Notes: a model not told the origin generated them from the sequence alone. Positions 8,450 through 17,319 are shown, numbered from the stretch's first letter. The stretch: DNA of 44,026 nucleotides from Rhizobacter sp. (GCA_025355745.1 JANXZA010000070.1:1-44026), one strand, 5' to 3'. Made by a program: numbers and translations.

Positions 8450-10300
8450 ATGACCTTCCGACAGACGCTAGACTTCCTGCTCCACGACTGGCTCGATGTC
8501 GAATCGCTCCAGCAGCGACCGCGCTTCGCCGACCATTCGCGCGAGACTTTCACCTCGGTGATGGACACCTGCGAGAAGATCGCGCGCGAGAAGTTCGCGC
8601 CGTTCAATCGCCTCGCCGACACCGAAGAACCGTGGTTCGACGGCGAGCGCGTGCACCTGCCACAGGCCAGCCATGACGCCGCGAAGGCGTATGCAGAGTC
8701 CGGCATGCTGGCGGCGGCGCAAGACTACGAGATCGGCGGCATGCAGTTGCCTTGCGTCGTCGAGATGGCGGCGAACAGTTTCTTCTCGAAGGCCGGCATC
8801 GGCATCGGCGGCGGCGGCATGCTGACCAGCGGCAACGCGAACCTGCTGATGGTGCATGGCACCAAGATGCAGCAGGCCGTGTTCGCGAAGCACGAGTTCG
8901 CCGGCCGCTTCTCCGGCACCATGTGCCTGAGCGAGCCGCAGGCCGGATCGAGCTTGTCCGATGTGATGACCCGCGCGGTGCCCGATGGCGCGGGCTTCGA
9001 GACCGACCCGCTCGGCCCGCGCTACCGCCTGCGCGGCAACAAGATGTGGATCTCGAACGGCGAGCATGAGCTGTCGGAAAACATCATCCACCTGGTGCTG
9101 GCAAAGATCCCCGGCGCCGATGGCAAGCTGATCGCCGGTACGCGCGGCATCTCGCTGTTCATCGTGCCGAAGAAGCTCGTCGGCGTGGACGGCGAACTGA
9201 CCGGCGAACGCAATGATGTGGCGCTGGCCGGCCTGAACCACAAGCTCGGTTATCGCGGCATTCCGAACACCCTGCTGAACTTCGGCGAGGGCAAGTTCCC
9301 GGTGCGCGCGGGTGCCGATGAAGGCGCCGGTGCCGGCGCCATCGGCTACCTCGTTGGCGCGCCGCATGAAGGTCTGCGCTGCATGTTCCACATGATGAAC
9401 GAGGCGCGCATCGCGGTCGGCCTGGGGGCGGCGATGCTCGGTTTTGCGGGCTACGAGGCCTCGCTCGATTACGCGAAGAACCGGCCGCAGGGAAGGCCGG
9501 CCGGTGTCGGCGGCAAGGACGTGTCGCGCCCGCAGGTGCCGATCATCCAGCATGCCGACGTGAAGCGCATGCTACTGGCGCAGAAGAGCTATTGCGAAGG
9601 CGCGCTGGCGCTCGAGCTGTACTGCGCGCTGCTCGTCGATGAACAGCACACCGGCACGCCGCAGGCCTCGGCTCGCGCCGCGCTGCTGCTCGACATGCTG
9701 ACGCCGATCGCCAAGAGCTGGCCGAGCGAGTGGTGCCTGGAAGCGAACAGCCTGGCGATCCAGGTGCTGGGCGGCTATGGCTACACGCGCGACTTCCCGG
9801 TCGAACAGTACTGGCGTGACAACCGCCTGAACATGATCCACGAAGGCACGCACGGCATCCAGGCGCTCGACCTGCTGGGCCGCAAGGTCGTGATGCAGGG
9901 CGGGGCCGGGCTGGCGCTGCTGGTCGCCACCATCGAGGCGACGATCGAGCGCGCGCAGATGCTGCCTGCGCTGATCGACTTCGCCGCTGCGCTGGCCGCC
10001 GCGCTCAAGCATCTGTACGCGGCCACACAAGCCGCGTGGGCGACGGGCCAGCCGGACGAGGCGCTGGCCAATGCCACGCCGTATCTGCAAGCCTTCGGCC
10101 ACACGGTGCTGGCGTGGATGTGGCTCGACGTGGCCGTGTGTGCACAAGGCAAGGCCGGCTCCGACGACGCATTGCGGCATGGCCTGCTCGCCGCCTGCAC
10201 CTACTTCTTTCGCTACGAACTGCCGCGCATCGGCGCCTGGCTGAAGGTGGTCGAGACCCGCGACGCCACCTGCCGCACAATGGACGAGGCCTGGTTCTGA
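8450..10300 (+). CDS. Acyl-CoA dehydrogenase with C-terminal extension (DmdC/FadE5-like)
   Basis: 616 aa, the long class of acyl-CoA dehydrogenases. FAD and substrate motifs are MCLSEPQAGSSLSDV and KMWISNGEHE. The catalytic base is probably E465 in MIHEGTHGIQALDLLGRK, a motif typical of the ~600-aa group including DmdC. The last ~130 residues form the extra helical domain of that group. It oxidises acyl-CoA to 2-enoyl-CoA, the first step of the cycle. The start at ATG 8450 (MTFRQTLDFLLHDWLDVE) is the usual N-terminus of the family; the longer frame from 8393 begins within the repeat. The Shine-Dalgarno site is weak. Confidence 0.92.
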   Translation: MTFRQTLDFLLHDWLDVESLQQRPRFADHSRETFTSVMDTCEKIAREKFAPFNRLADTEEPWFDGERVHLPQASHDAAKAYAESGMLAAAQDYEIGGMQLPCVVEMAANSFFSKAGIGIGGGGMLTSGNANLLMVHGTKMQQAVFAKHEFAGRFSGTMCLSEPQAGSSLSDVMTRAVPDGAGFETDPLGPRYRLRGNKMWISNGEHELSENIIHLVLAKIPGADGKLIAGTRGISLFIVPKKLVGVDGELTGERNDVALAGLNHKLGYRGIPNTLLNFGEGKFPVRAGADEGAGAGAIGYLVGAPHEGLRCMFHMMNEARIAVGLGAAMLGFAGYEASLDYAKNRPQGRPAGVGGKDVSRPQVPIIQHADVKRMLLAQKSYCEGALALELYCALLVDEQHTGTPQASARAALLLDMLTPIAKSWPSEWCLEANSLAIQVLGGYGYTRDFPVEQYWRDNRLNMIHEGTHGIQALDLLGRKVVMQGGAGLALLVATIEATIERAQMLPALIDFAAALAAALKHLYAATQAAWATGQPDEALANATPYLQAFGHTVLAWMWLDVAVCAQGKAGSDDALRHGLLAACTYFFRYELPRIGAWLKVVETRDATCRTMDEAWF

Positions 10301-10302
10301 GC

Positions 10303-10506
10303 ATGGACGCGAAGCGGTCTGCCGGCAGGCTCGACGGCTGGGTCTGGGCCTGCATCTACCTCGGCCTGCTGCTGCTCGGCCTCGGCCTGGCGGTGACCCG
10401 CACCGACAGCGCGCTGGGCTGGACGATTGCCAGCGCCGGCATGCTGTTGATCGCAGTGGGCATCGTGCTGGTCTGGGCCCGTTCCCGCCTCAAGGTCCCG
10501 TCGTGA
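10303..10506 (+). CDS. Small two-helix membrane protein
   Basis: 67 aa, starting two bases after the acyl-CoA dehydrogenase stop. Two hydrophobic stretches (about residues 14-30 and 38-58) are joined by a short polar loop, and both ends carry positive charges, so it should be an inner-membrane hairpin with both ends in the cytoplasm. I do not recognise a family. The tight spacing suggests co-translation with the upstream gene. It could be a small accessory protein or a spurious frame; the regular hydrophobic pattern favours a real gene. Confidence 0.6.
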   Translation: MDAKRSAGRLDGWVWACIYLGLLLLGLGLAVTRTDSALGWTIASAGMLLIAVGIVLVWARSRLKVPS

Positions 10507-10575
10507 GCGGGTCCGCCCGCCGCAATTTCCCCGCTGTTCCCTCACTGCTTCCATGCAACCCTTTACGGAGCCACC

Positions 10576-11367
10576 ATGAGCACACCGCTGCAAAAACTCT
10601 TCGACCTGAGCGGCAAGACCGCGCTCGTCACCGGCGGCTCGCGCGGCCTGGGCCTGCAGATCGCCGAGGCGCTTGGGGAGGCCGGCGCCAAGGTCATGCT
10701 GACATCGCGCAAGGCGTCTGATCTGGAGGAAGCGGCAGCGCATCTTCAAGCGAAGGGAATAGATGCCTGCTGGGTAGCGGCCGACGCGAGCCAGCCTAGC
10801 GAGATCGCCCGCGTCGCGGCCGACGCGATGCAGCGCCTGGGCCGTATTGACATTCTGGTCAACAACGCCGGCGCCACCTGGGGCGCGCCCGCCGAGGACC
10901 ACCCGCTGGAAGCCTGGGACAAGGTGATGAACCTGAACATCCGCAGCATCTTCCTGATGAGCCAGGCGGTCGGCAAGCTCAGCATGATTCCGCATCGCAG
11001 CGGCAAGATCATCAACGTCGCGTCGATCGCCGGCCTGGCCGGCAACAGCGCCGCCATGACCATGCTGGCCTACAACACCAGCAAGGCAGCGGTCGTGAAT
11101 TTCACGCGCGCGCTGGCCGGCGAATGGGGCAAGCACAACATCAACGTCAACGCGCTGGCGCCCGGCATGTTCCCGAGCAAGATGACGAAGGGCACGTTCG
11201 ACCGCCTCGGCGCCGACGCGCTGGCCGCGCATGCGCCGCTGCTGCGCGTGGGCGACGACGATGACCTGAAGGGCGCGGTGGTGCTGTTCGCGTCGCAGGC
11301 GGGCAAGCACATCACCGGGCAGATCTTGCCGGTGGATGGTGGTGTGTCGGCCATCATTGCGGCGTGA
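10576..11367 (+). CDS. SDR family oxidoreductase
   Basis: 263 aa classical short-chain dehydrogenase. The cofactor motif is TGGSRGLG near the N-terminus, NNAG near residue 95, and the active site is Y166-N-T-S-K170 with a serine in VASIAGLAG. ACGGAG lies a few bases before the ATG. It most resembles the gluconate-5-dehydrogenase/FabG-like branch; in this setting it probably acts on a hydroxy- or ketoacyl group, but the substrate is inferred from context only. Followed by a family C repeat. Confidence 0.9.
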   Translation: MSTPLQKLFDLSGKTALVTGGSRGLGLQIAEALGEAGAKVMLTSRKASDLEEAAAHLQAKGIDACWVAADASQPSEIARVAADAMQRLGRIDILVNNAGATWGAPAEDHPLEAWDKVMNLNIRSIFLMSQAVGKLSMIPHRSGKIINVASIAGLAGNSAAMTMLAYNTSKAAVVNFTRALAGEWGKHNINVNALAPGMFPSKMTKGTFDRLGADALAAHAPLLRVGDDDDLKGAVVLFASQAGKHITGQILPVDGGVSAIIAA

Positions 11368-11373
11368 AGAGAA

Positions 11374-11459
11374 CCCTCATCCCAACCCTCTCACGCGAGT
11401 ACGCGAGAGGGGGCCGGCATGCTCCCTCTCCCGCATGCGGGAGAGGGTTGGGGTGAGGG
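11374..11459. repeat. Intergenic palindrome, family C ('CCCTCTCCCGC' type), copy 1
   Basis: Nested structure. An outer arm pair CCCTCA-x-CCCAACCC / GGGTTGGGGTGAGGG encloses two hairpins: one near 11388-11418 (CCCTCTC-a-CGCG / CGCGAGAGGG) and a perfect one at about 11424-11447, CCCTCTCCCGC / GCGGGAGAGGG. This sequence type is widespread in beta- and gammaproteobacterial genomes. It sits in the gap between the SDR and thioesterase genes. A second copy is at 37523-37572. Confidence 0.82.
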
Positions 11460-11485
11460 CGGAGCCTGGCAGTGAACTCCATTCC

Positions 11486-11929
11486 ATGGCGATGAACTTC
11501 ACCGTCCACATCCCGTTCGTCGAGATGCTCGGCTTCGAGCTGATCTCGTGCGACGCCGGCCGGGCCGAGATCGCGCTGAACCTGCGCGAGGAACTCACCA
11601 ACTCGCGCAACATGGCGCACGGCGGCGTGTCGATGACCTTGCTCGATGTGGCCATGGCGCATGCCGCACGCAGCCCGAACCAGCCGGGCCAGGCCGAGAC
11701 CTTCGGCGTCGTCACGATCGAGATGAAGACGACCTTCATGCGCCCCGGCGTGGGCCGTCTGCTCGGGCGCGGCCACCTGGTGCATCGCACTGCGTCGATG
11801 GCGTTCTGTGAAGGCTCGATCGTCGATGCCGGTGGCGCCATCGTCGCGCAGGCCAGCGCCACCTTCAAGTTCGTCCGCGCGCTGCCGGCCGGCAGCAAAC
11901 GACACCGGCCTCTCGACACGTCCGAATGA
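11486..11929 (+). CDS. PaaI-family hotdog thioesterase
   Basis: 147 aa single hotdog domain. The segment NSRNMAHGGVSMTLLDVAMAHAAR is the PaaI/YbgC-like active-site helix, with the HGG turn and the acidic residue in LLD. Such enzymes hydrolyse acyl-CoA or aryl-CoA thioesters and often release CoA from dead-end intermediates. The ATG at 11486 gives the compact domain; the reading frame extends upstream through the family C repeat, which does not encode family sequence. An ATG at 11492 is an alternative start. Confidence 0.87.
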   Translation: MAMNFTVHIPFVEMLGFELISCDAGRAEIALNLREELTNSRNMAHGGVSMTLLDVAMAHAARSPNQPGQAETFGVVTIEMKTTFMRPGVGRLLGRGHLVHRTASMAFCEGSIVDAGGAIVAQASATFKFVRALPAGSKRHRPLDTSE

Positions 11930-11942
11930 AAACCACCTCACC

Positions 11943-12983
11943 ATGAGCACCACCATGACTTCCACCCCAGCCAAGAACCCACAGATCCACCTCGTCTCGC
12001 GCCCGACCGGCGAGGCCCTGGCCGCCAACTTCAAGCTGATCGACGCCGACCTGCCCGAGCTTCAAGACGGCCAGGTGCTGGTTCGCCACCACTTCATGAG
12101 CCTGGACCCCTACATGCGCGGGCGCATGAACGACGCCAAGAGCTATGCCGTGCCGCAGCCGCTGAACGCGGTGATGCAGGGCGGCACGGTGGGCGAGGTG
12201 GTGGCGTCGAAGAACGCGCACTACGCGGTCGGCGACAAGGTGGTCGGCTTCGGCGGTTGGCAGCAGTACAGCATCGTCGATGGCAACACGCCGGGCCTGC
12301 TGCGCAAGGTCGACACCACGCATGTGCCGCTGTCGGCCTACCTCGGCGCGGTCGGCATGCCGGGTGTGACGGCGTGGTACGGCCTGACGCAAATCATCAA
12401 GCCGAAGGCCGGCAACACCGTCGTCGTCAGCGCGGCCAGTGGCGCGGTCGGCAGCGCCGTCGGCCAGCTCGCGAAGGCGCGGGGCTGCCGCGCGGTGGGC
12501 ATCGCCGGCGGCATCGATAAGTGCAGGTACGTGGTCGATGAACTCGGCTTCGATGCCTGCATCGACTACAAGGCGCACACCGACGCGAAGTCGCTGCATG
12601 AAGCGCTGCGCGACGCCACGCCCGACGGCGTCGATGGCGCGTTCGAGAACGTCGGCGGCCCGGTGCTCGACGCCGTGCTGGCGCGCATGAACGCCTTCGG
12701 CCGGATCGCGTTGTGCGGCATGATCAGCGGCTACGACGGCGAGCCGATTCCGATCAAACAGCCGCAACTGATCCTGATGTCGCGCCTGACGATCACCGGC
12801 TTCATCGTCAGCGAGCACATGGAGATCTGGCCCGAAGCGCTGAAGGAACTGGGCACGATGGTGGCCACCGGCAAACTCAAGTACCGCGAGTCGGTGGCGC
12901 AGGGGCTGGCGGCTGCGCCGGAGGCTTTTCTCGGGCTGCTGAAGGGCCGCAACTTCGGCAAGCAGATCGTCAAGCTGGTGTGA
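11943..12983 (+). CDS. NADP-dependent MDR oxidoreductase (CurA / leukotriene B4 dehydrogenase type)
   Basis: 346 aa medium-chain dehydrogenase/reductase without zinc ligands. Recognised by the N-terminal SLDPYMRGRM motif, the glycine-rich AASGAVGSAVGQLAKARG cofactor loop and the FENVGGPVLDAVL segment of the CurA/PTGR family. These enzymes reduce the double bond of enones and 2-alkenals using NADPH. It starts 13 bases after the thioesterase stop. An ATG at 11955 is an alternative start. Its stop codon lies in the first unit of a 12-base tandem repeat. Confidence 0.9.
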   Translation: MSTTMTSTPAKNPQIHLVSRPTGEALAANFKLIDADLPELQDGQVLVRHHFMSLDPYMRGRMNDAKSYAVPQPLNAVMQGGTVGEVVASKNAHYAVGDKVVGFGGWQQYSIVDGNTPGLLRKVDTTHVPLSAYLGAVGMPGVTAWYGLTQIIKPKAGNTVVVSAASGAVGSAVGQLAKARGCRAVGIAGGIDKCRYVVDELGFDACIDYKAHTDAKSLHEALRDATPDGVDGAFENVGGPVLDAVLARMNAFGRIALCGMISGYDGEPIPIKQPQLILMSRLTITGFIVSEHMEIWPEALKELGTMVATGKLKYRESVAQGLAAAPEAFLGLLKGRNFGKQIVKLV

Positions 12984-13016
12984 GAGCAAGAGTGAGAGCA
13001 AGAGTGAGAGCAAGAG
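12981..13016 (+). repeat. 12-base tandem repeat, three perfect units
   Basis: TGAGAGCAAGAG occurs three times in a row with no mismatch, and the first TGA is the stop codon of the CurA-like reductase. The run leads directly into the left arm of a family A palindrome. The unit length is a multiple of three. Confidence 0.9.
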
Positions 13017-13138
13017 ACAAGTCATTCACCGCAGAGGCGCGGAGTGACGCAGAGTTGCGCAGAGTCAATTCAAGAAGATGAATTTATTCCTCTGCGGTTC
13101 CTCTGCGCTCTCTGCGCCTCTGCGGTGGTGAGTTGTCT
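13015..13138. repeat. Large intergenic palindrome, family A, copy 3
   Basis: AGACAA (13015-13020) pairs with TTGTCT (13133-13138), and inside it CACCGCAGAGGCG pairs with CGCCTCTGCGGTG. The inner parts again carry repeated GCAGAG / CTCTGCG units. It separates the reductase gene from the AidB-like gene, and its right end overlaps a possible TTG codon of the latter. Confidence 0.87.
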
Positions 13139-13153
13139 GTTCCCGCACTTCCG

Positions 13154-14842
13154 ATGAGCGTCAACATGTTCCCCGCCACGCACGAGGTGTCGAACCAGAG
13201 TCGCGCGCTGGTCGGCCACAACGTCTACAGCGGCGACGCGGCATTGCGCGATGCGCTGGCGTTTCATGCGCCGGGCGCCGATGAGGCGCCGCGCAAGATG
13301 CTGGGCGCGCTGCTCGGCAGCGAGATGATGGCCACGCATGCTCGGCTCGCTAACCTGCACACGCCGAGCCTGTACACGCATGACCGGTTCGGTCATCGCA
13401 TCGACGAGGTCGAGTTCCACCCGAGCTACCACGCGCTGCTGGGCGCGGCGGTGGCGGCAGGGCTGCACGCCACGCCGTGGGCGCTCGGGCCGGGCGCGCA
13501 CATCGAGCGCGCGGCGGGGTTCCTGATGTTCACGCAGTTGGAAGCTGCGGTGCTGTGCCCGGTGTCGATGACCTACGCGGTAACGCCCGCGCTGCGCGGC
13601 AACGCCGCCGTGTTTGCGGCCTGGTTCGACAAGCTCGCCAGCACCCGCTACGACCTGCGCCGGCTGCCCGGCCCGGCCAAGCACGGCGTGACCATGGGCA
13701 TGGGCATGACCGAGAAGCAGGGCGGCTCCGATGTGCGCGCCAACACCACCCGCGCCGAATATGTGGAAGACACCGCCCTTGGCCGCTGCTACCGGCTGGT
13801 CGGCCACAAGTGGTTCTTCTCGGCGCCGATGAGCGACGCCTTCCTGGTGCTGGCGCAGGCGCCCGGCGGGCTGAGCTGCTTCTTCCTGCCGCGTGTGCTG
13901 CCGGATGGTGGTTTGAACGGCGTCGCGATCCAGCGCCTGAAGGACAAGCTCGGCAACCACGCCAACGCCAGTTCCGAAGTCGAGTTCAACGGCGCCCTCG
14001 CGTGGCTGGTCGGCGAGGAAGGGCGCGGCGTTGCGCAGATTCTGGAGATGGGCACGCTGACGCGGCTCGATTGCGCACTCGGCACCGCCGGCCTGATGCG
14101 CGGCGCCGTGGCACTTGCGCTGCACCACAGCACGCAGCGGCTGGCCTTCGGCAAGCGGCTTGTCGATCAGCCGCTGATGCGCAACGTGCTGGCCGATCTG
14201 GCGCTCGAAAGCGAAGCGGCCACCGCACTGGCGCTGCGCCTGGCGCGCGCCATCGACCGCCAAGGCGATCCGTTCGAAGCGCTGATGCGGCGCGTGCTCA
14301 CGCCGGTGGCGAAGTTCTGGGTCTGCAAGCGCGGCAGCGCGTTGGCTCAGGAGGCCATGGAGTGCCTGGGCGGCAATGGCTATGTCGAGGCGCAGGGCGA
14401 GGGCGTGATGGCGCGCATCTACCGCGAGATGCCGCTGAATTCGATCTGGGAAGGGGCAGGCAACATCATGGCGCTCGACCTGCTGCGCGCGCTGCGCAAG
14501 CGCGCGCAGCAGGGCGCCGCCGCGTGCGAGACGGTGCAGGCGCTCGACGCTGAAATCGCGCCGTCGCGCGGCCGCCATGCGGGCTTCGACAGATTCGTCG
14601 ACGCGCTGTTCGCGCGCCTGGCTGATGCCACTGATGGTGGCGGTGACGAAGCCGGCGCGCGCCGCCTGGCGCAAGACGTGGCGCTGGCCGTGCAGGCCTC
14701 GTTGCTGCAGCGCCACTCGCCCGATTTCGTATTCGACGCCTTCTGCCGCTCGCGCCTTCATAGCGGCGGGCCGCAGGTCTTCGGCACCCTGCCTTCGGGC
14801 CTGCCGCTCGAGGCCATCGTCCAGCGCGCGATGCCTGGCTGA
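13154..14842 (+). CDS. AidB-like acyl-CoA dehydrogenase
   Basis: 562 aa. Typical AidB-branch features are the N-terminus with NQSRALVGHNVYSGD, the MTEKQGGSDVRANTT substrate loop and WEGAGNIMALDLLRAL, with the likely catalytic glutamate at E433. E. coli AidB is a flavoprotein of the alkylation response that binds DNA. Burkholderiales homologues are often annotated as isovaleryl-CoA dehydrogenases, and this one sits among acyl-CoA genes. The ATG at 13154 is preferred; the TTG at 13133 lies in the repeat arm and the ATG at 13166 is possible. It could be metabolic or protective, and the sequence does not decide. Confidence 0.87.
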   Translation: MSVNMFPATHEVSNQSRALVGHNVYSGDAALRDALAFHAPGADEAPRKMLGALLGSEMMATHARLANLHTPSLYTHDRFGHRIDEVEFHPSYHALLGAAVAAGLHATPWALGPGAHIERAAGFLMFTQLEAAVLCPVSMTYAVTPALRGNAAVFAAWFDKLASTRYDLRRLPGPAKHGVTMGMGMTEKQGGSDVRANTTRAEYVEDTALGRCYRLVGHKWFFSAPMSDAFLVLAQAPGGLSCFFLPRVLPDGGLNGVAIQRLKDKLGNHANASSEVEFNGALAWLVGEEGRGVAQILEMGTLTRLDCALGTAGLMRGAVALALHHSTQRLAFGKRLVDQPLMRNVLADLALESEAATALALRLARAIDRQGDPFEALMRRVLTPVAKFWVCKRGSALAQEAMECLGGNGYVEAQGEGVMARIYREMPLNSIWEGAGNIMALDLLRALRKRAQQGAAACETVQALDAEIAPSRGRHAGFDRFVDALFARLADATDGGGDEAGARRLAQDVALAVQASLLQRHSPDFVFDAFCRSRLHSGGPQVFGTLPSGLPLEAIVQRAMPG

Positions 14843-14892
14843 AGCGCATTCAAGCTACCTAACTTTCAACCTGAGCCCACCCGAGAAACCCC

Positions 14893-15819
14893 ATGGCCGA
14901 CCTGATCCTGCACCACTATCCCGGCTCGCCGTTCTCGGAAAAGGTGCGCCTGATCCTCGGCTTCAAGGGCATGGCGTGGCGCTCCGTCATCGTCCCGGTC
15001 GTCCTGCCCAAGCCAGATGTGCTGGCGCTGACCGGCGGCTACCGGCGCACGCCCTTCATGCAGATCGGTGCCGACATCTATTGCGACAGCGCGCTGATGT
15101 GCCGGTTGATCGACGGGCTGCAGCCCGAGCCGCCGCTGTATCCGCCAGGCACCTCCGGCCTGGCCGACATCGTCGCGCAATGGGCCGACAGCTCGCTGTT
15201 CTGGGCCGCAGTGCCGTACACGATGCAGCCGGCCGGCATCGTCCATGTGTTGAAGGGCGCCACGCCCGAGATGCTGAAGGCGTTCGGCGCCGACCGCGCC
15301 GCGATGAACCCGAACCTGCGCCGGCCGACGCTCGCCGACGGCGCTGCCGTCGTGCAGACCTACTTTGCGAGGCTCGAAAACCTTCTCGGTGATGGTCGGC
15401 CGTTCCTGCTCGGCGCCTTGCCGTGTATCGCCGACTTTTCGGCCGCGCAGTCGGTCTGGTTCATGCGCCTGGCACCGCCAGTGGCCACGGTGCTCGATGC
15501 GTTCCCGAGGCTCGCCGGCTGGTACCAGCGCGTGGCCGCATTCGGCCCCGGCACGTTCTCGAAGATGAGCAGCGCCGAGGCGATCGGAGTGGCGGCCGAA
15601 GGCCAACATGCGCCGCTCTCGTTCACGCCCGAGGTCGGCCTGGCGCACGGCGACGCCGTCAGCGTGACGCCGACCGACTACGCCCACGATGCAGTCGCCG
15701 GCACGCTCATCGGCCTGAGCGCCGACGAGGTCGTGGTCGCGCGCAACGACGAGCGTGCTGGCACGCTGCATGTGCACTTCCCGCGCATCGCGTTCCAGAT
15801 CAAGCCGCAGACTTATTAG
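14893..15819 (+). CDS. Glutathione S-transferase family protein
   Basis: 308 aa. The N-terminal thioredoxin-like domain (about 1-80) reads ILHHYPGSPFSEKVRLIL with the active-site serine region, then RRTPFMQIG (cis-Pro) and CDSALMCRLID (glutathione-binding Ser-Asp type). The rest is a helical GST C domain with an extra C-terminal tail that makes it longer than the usual ~220 aa. Such GSTs commonly detoxify electrophiles; here it neighbours an enone reductase and acyl-CoA enzymes. It is followed after 13 bases by an SDR gene. Confidence 0.85.
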   Translation: MADLILHHYPGSPFSEKVRLILGFKGMAWRSVIVPVVLPKPDVLALTGGYRRTPFMQIGADIYCDSALMCRLIDGLQPEPPLYPPGTSGLADIVAQWADSSLFWAAVPYTMQPAGIVHVLKGATPEMLKAFGADRAAMNPNLRRPTLADGAAVVQTYFARLENLLGDGRPFLLGALPCIADFSAAQSVWFMRLAPPVATVLDAFPRLAGWYQRVAAFGPGTFSKMSSAEAIGVAAEGQHAPLSFTPEVGLAHGDAVSVTPTDYAHDAVAGTLIGLSADEVVVARNDERAGTLHVHFPRIAFQIKPQTY

Positions 15820-15832
15820 GAGTGGAAGCTAC

Positions 15833-16741
15833 ATGAAAAACTTCAAAGGCCGCACGGCCGTGATCACCGGCGCGGCGTCGGGCTTCGGCCTTGAGGCTTC
15901 GCGCATCGCCGCCCGCCTGGGCATGAACATCGTGATGGCCGACGTGCAGCAAGACGCGCTCGACGTGGCCGCCGCCGAGATCAGCGCGCTCGGCGCACCG
16001 GTGCTGGCGTTCCGGCTCGATGTGTCGAAGGGGGCCGAGGTCGAGGCGCTGGGCGCGGCCACGCTGGCGCGTTTCGGCGCGCCGAATTTCGTCTTCAACA
16101 ACGCCGGCGTGGGTGCGGGCGGCCTGATCTGGGAGACGACGCTGAAAGACTGGGAATGGGTCATCGGCGTGAACCTGATGGGCGTGGCGCATGGCATTCG
16201 CGTCTTCACGCCGCTGATGCTGGCGGCCGCCGCGCAAGACCCGGCCTGGGAAGGCCACATCGTCAACACCGCGTCGATGGCCGGGCTGCTGAATGCGCCG
16301 ACGATGGGCGTCTACAACGCGAGCAAGAGCGCGGTGGTGGCGATGAGCGAAACGCTGTACCAGGACCTGCGGCTTGTCACCGACCAGATCGGCGCCTCGG
16401 TGCTGTGCCCGTTCTTCGTCCCGACCGGCATCACGAAGAGCGCGCGCAACCGACCCGACGAATTCACCAATGACGTCAAGCCGACGAAGAGCCAGCTCAT
16501 CGGCCAGGCAATGAGCGACAAGGCGGTGAGCAGCGGCAAGGTCAGCGCGGTGCAGGTCGCGCAGTTCGTCTTCGACGCGGTGGCCGAGAACCGCTTCTAC
16601 ATCTACAGCCACCCGAAGTCGCTGGCCAGCGTGCAGGTGCGGCTCGAAGACATCATGACGGCGCGCAACCCGACCGACCCGTTCGCGCACAAGCCCGAGT
16701 TGGGCGAGACGCTGCGGGCCCAGTTGCGTGCGGCTGACTGA
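15833..16741 (+). CDS. SDR family oxidoreductase
   Basis: 302 aa short-chain dehydrogenase. The cofactor motif is TGAASGFG (about residues 13-20), NNAG follows near residue 90, and the active site is Y161-N-A-S-K165. AGGAG lies 11 bases before the ATG at 15833. The C-terminal part is longer than in the SDR at 10576 and shows the RNRPDEF segment seen in SDRs of lipid and steroid metabolism gene sets. Substrate unknown. It is the last acyl-CoA-type gene of the island. Confidence 0.9.
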   Translation: MKNFKGRTAVITGAASGFGLEASRIAARLGMNIVMADVQQDALDVAAAEISALGAPVLAFRLDVSKGAEVEALGAATLARFGAPNFVFNNAGVGAGGLIWETTLKDWEWVIGVNLMGVAHGIRVFTPLMLAAAAQDPAWEGHIVNTASMAGLLNAPTMGVYNASKSAVVAMSETLYQDLRLVTDQIGASVLCPFFVPTGITKSARNRPDEFTNDVKPTKSQLIGQAMSDKAVSSGKVSAVQVAQFVFDAVAENRFYIYSHPKSLASVQVRLEDIMTARNPTDPFAHKPELGETLRAQLRAAD

Positions 16742-16746
16742 ACGCG

Positions 16747-17319
16747 GTGATGAACTTGTCGATGAATGAGGCGCCGGCGCCCGGCCGCAGCGCCGACATC
16801 GAACCGTTCTGGCTCGCCTACCAGCGCGCCTGTTCGGTGAAAGTGCCGGGCTTCAGCGCCAGTGCGCTCGGCCACACTCGCGCGCTGGCCGACACGCTCG
16901 CAGCGCTGGTGGTGGCGGGCGTGAAGCGGGCCCAGGCCACGCCGCTGCGCGACTTCGCGGCAGAAGTGGATGCGCAAGCTGAAGACCAGCACGCCGACCT
17001 GCCGCAACCCGGCGACCACCTCGTCGTGCTCGATGGCAGTGGCGTGCCCTGCGCCATCGTGCGCACCACGCAGGTCGAGAAACGGCTCTTCAACCAGATC
17101 GACGATGGGTTCGCGTTCGAGGCCGGCGAGGGCGACCTGACCTTGCGCTGGTGGCTCACCGCGCACCGGCAGGACTTCGCCGAGCGCGCCCAGGCCGAAG
17201 GCTTCGAGGCCGATGAGCGGATGGAATTGCTGCTCGAATACTTCGAGGTGGTGTGGCCACACCCGGCCGGCGCGTCAAGCCTGGTGGACGCAGCGAACAG
17301 CCTCAGCAACCCAACTTGA
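16747..17319 (+). CDS. ASCH domain protein
   Basis: 190 aa cytoplasmic protein. The pattern 'FWLAYQRACS', 'ALADTLAALVVAGVKRAQATPL', 'PGDHLVVLDGSGVPCAIVRTTQV' and 'EGEGDLTLRWW'-like residues matches the ASCH fold (RNA-binding related, near PUA); some members are amidohydrolases acting on acetylated cytidine. GTG at 16747 or ATG at 16750 can start it. It overlaps the convergent DUF1223 gene by 17 bases at its 3' end. Probably a separate function from the upstream oxidation genes. Confidence 0.82.
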   Translation: MMNLSMNEAPAPGRSADIEPFWLAYQRACSVKVPGFSASALGHTRALADTLAALVVAGVKRAQATPLRDFAAEVDAQAEDQHADLPQPGDHLVVLDGSGVPCAIVRTTQVEKRLFNQIDDGFAFEAGEGDLTLRWWLTAHRQDFAERAQAEGFEADERMELLLEYFEVVWPHPAGASSLVDAANSLSNPT

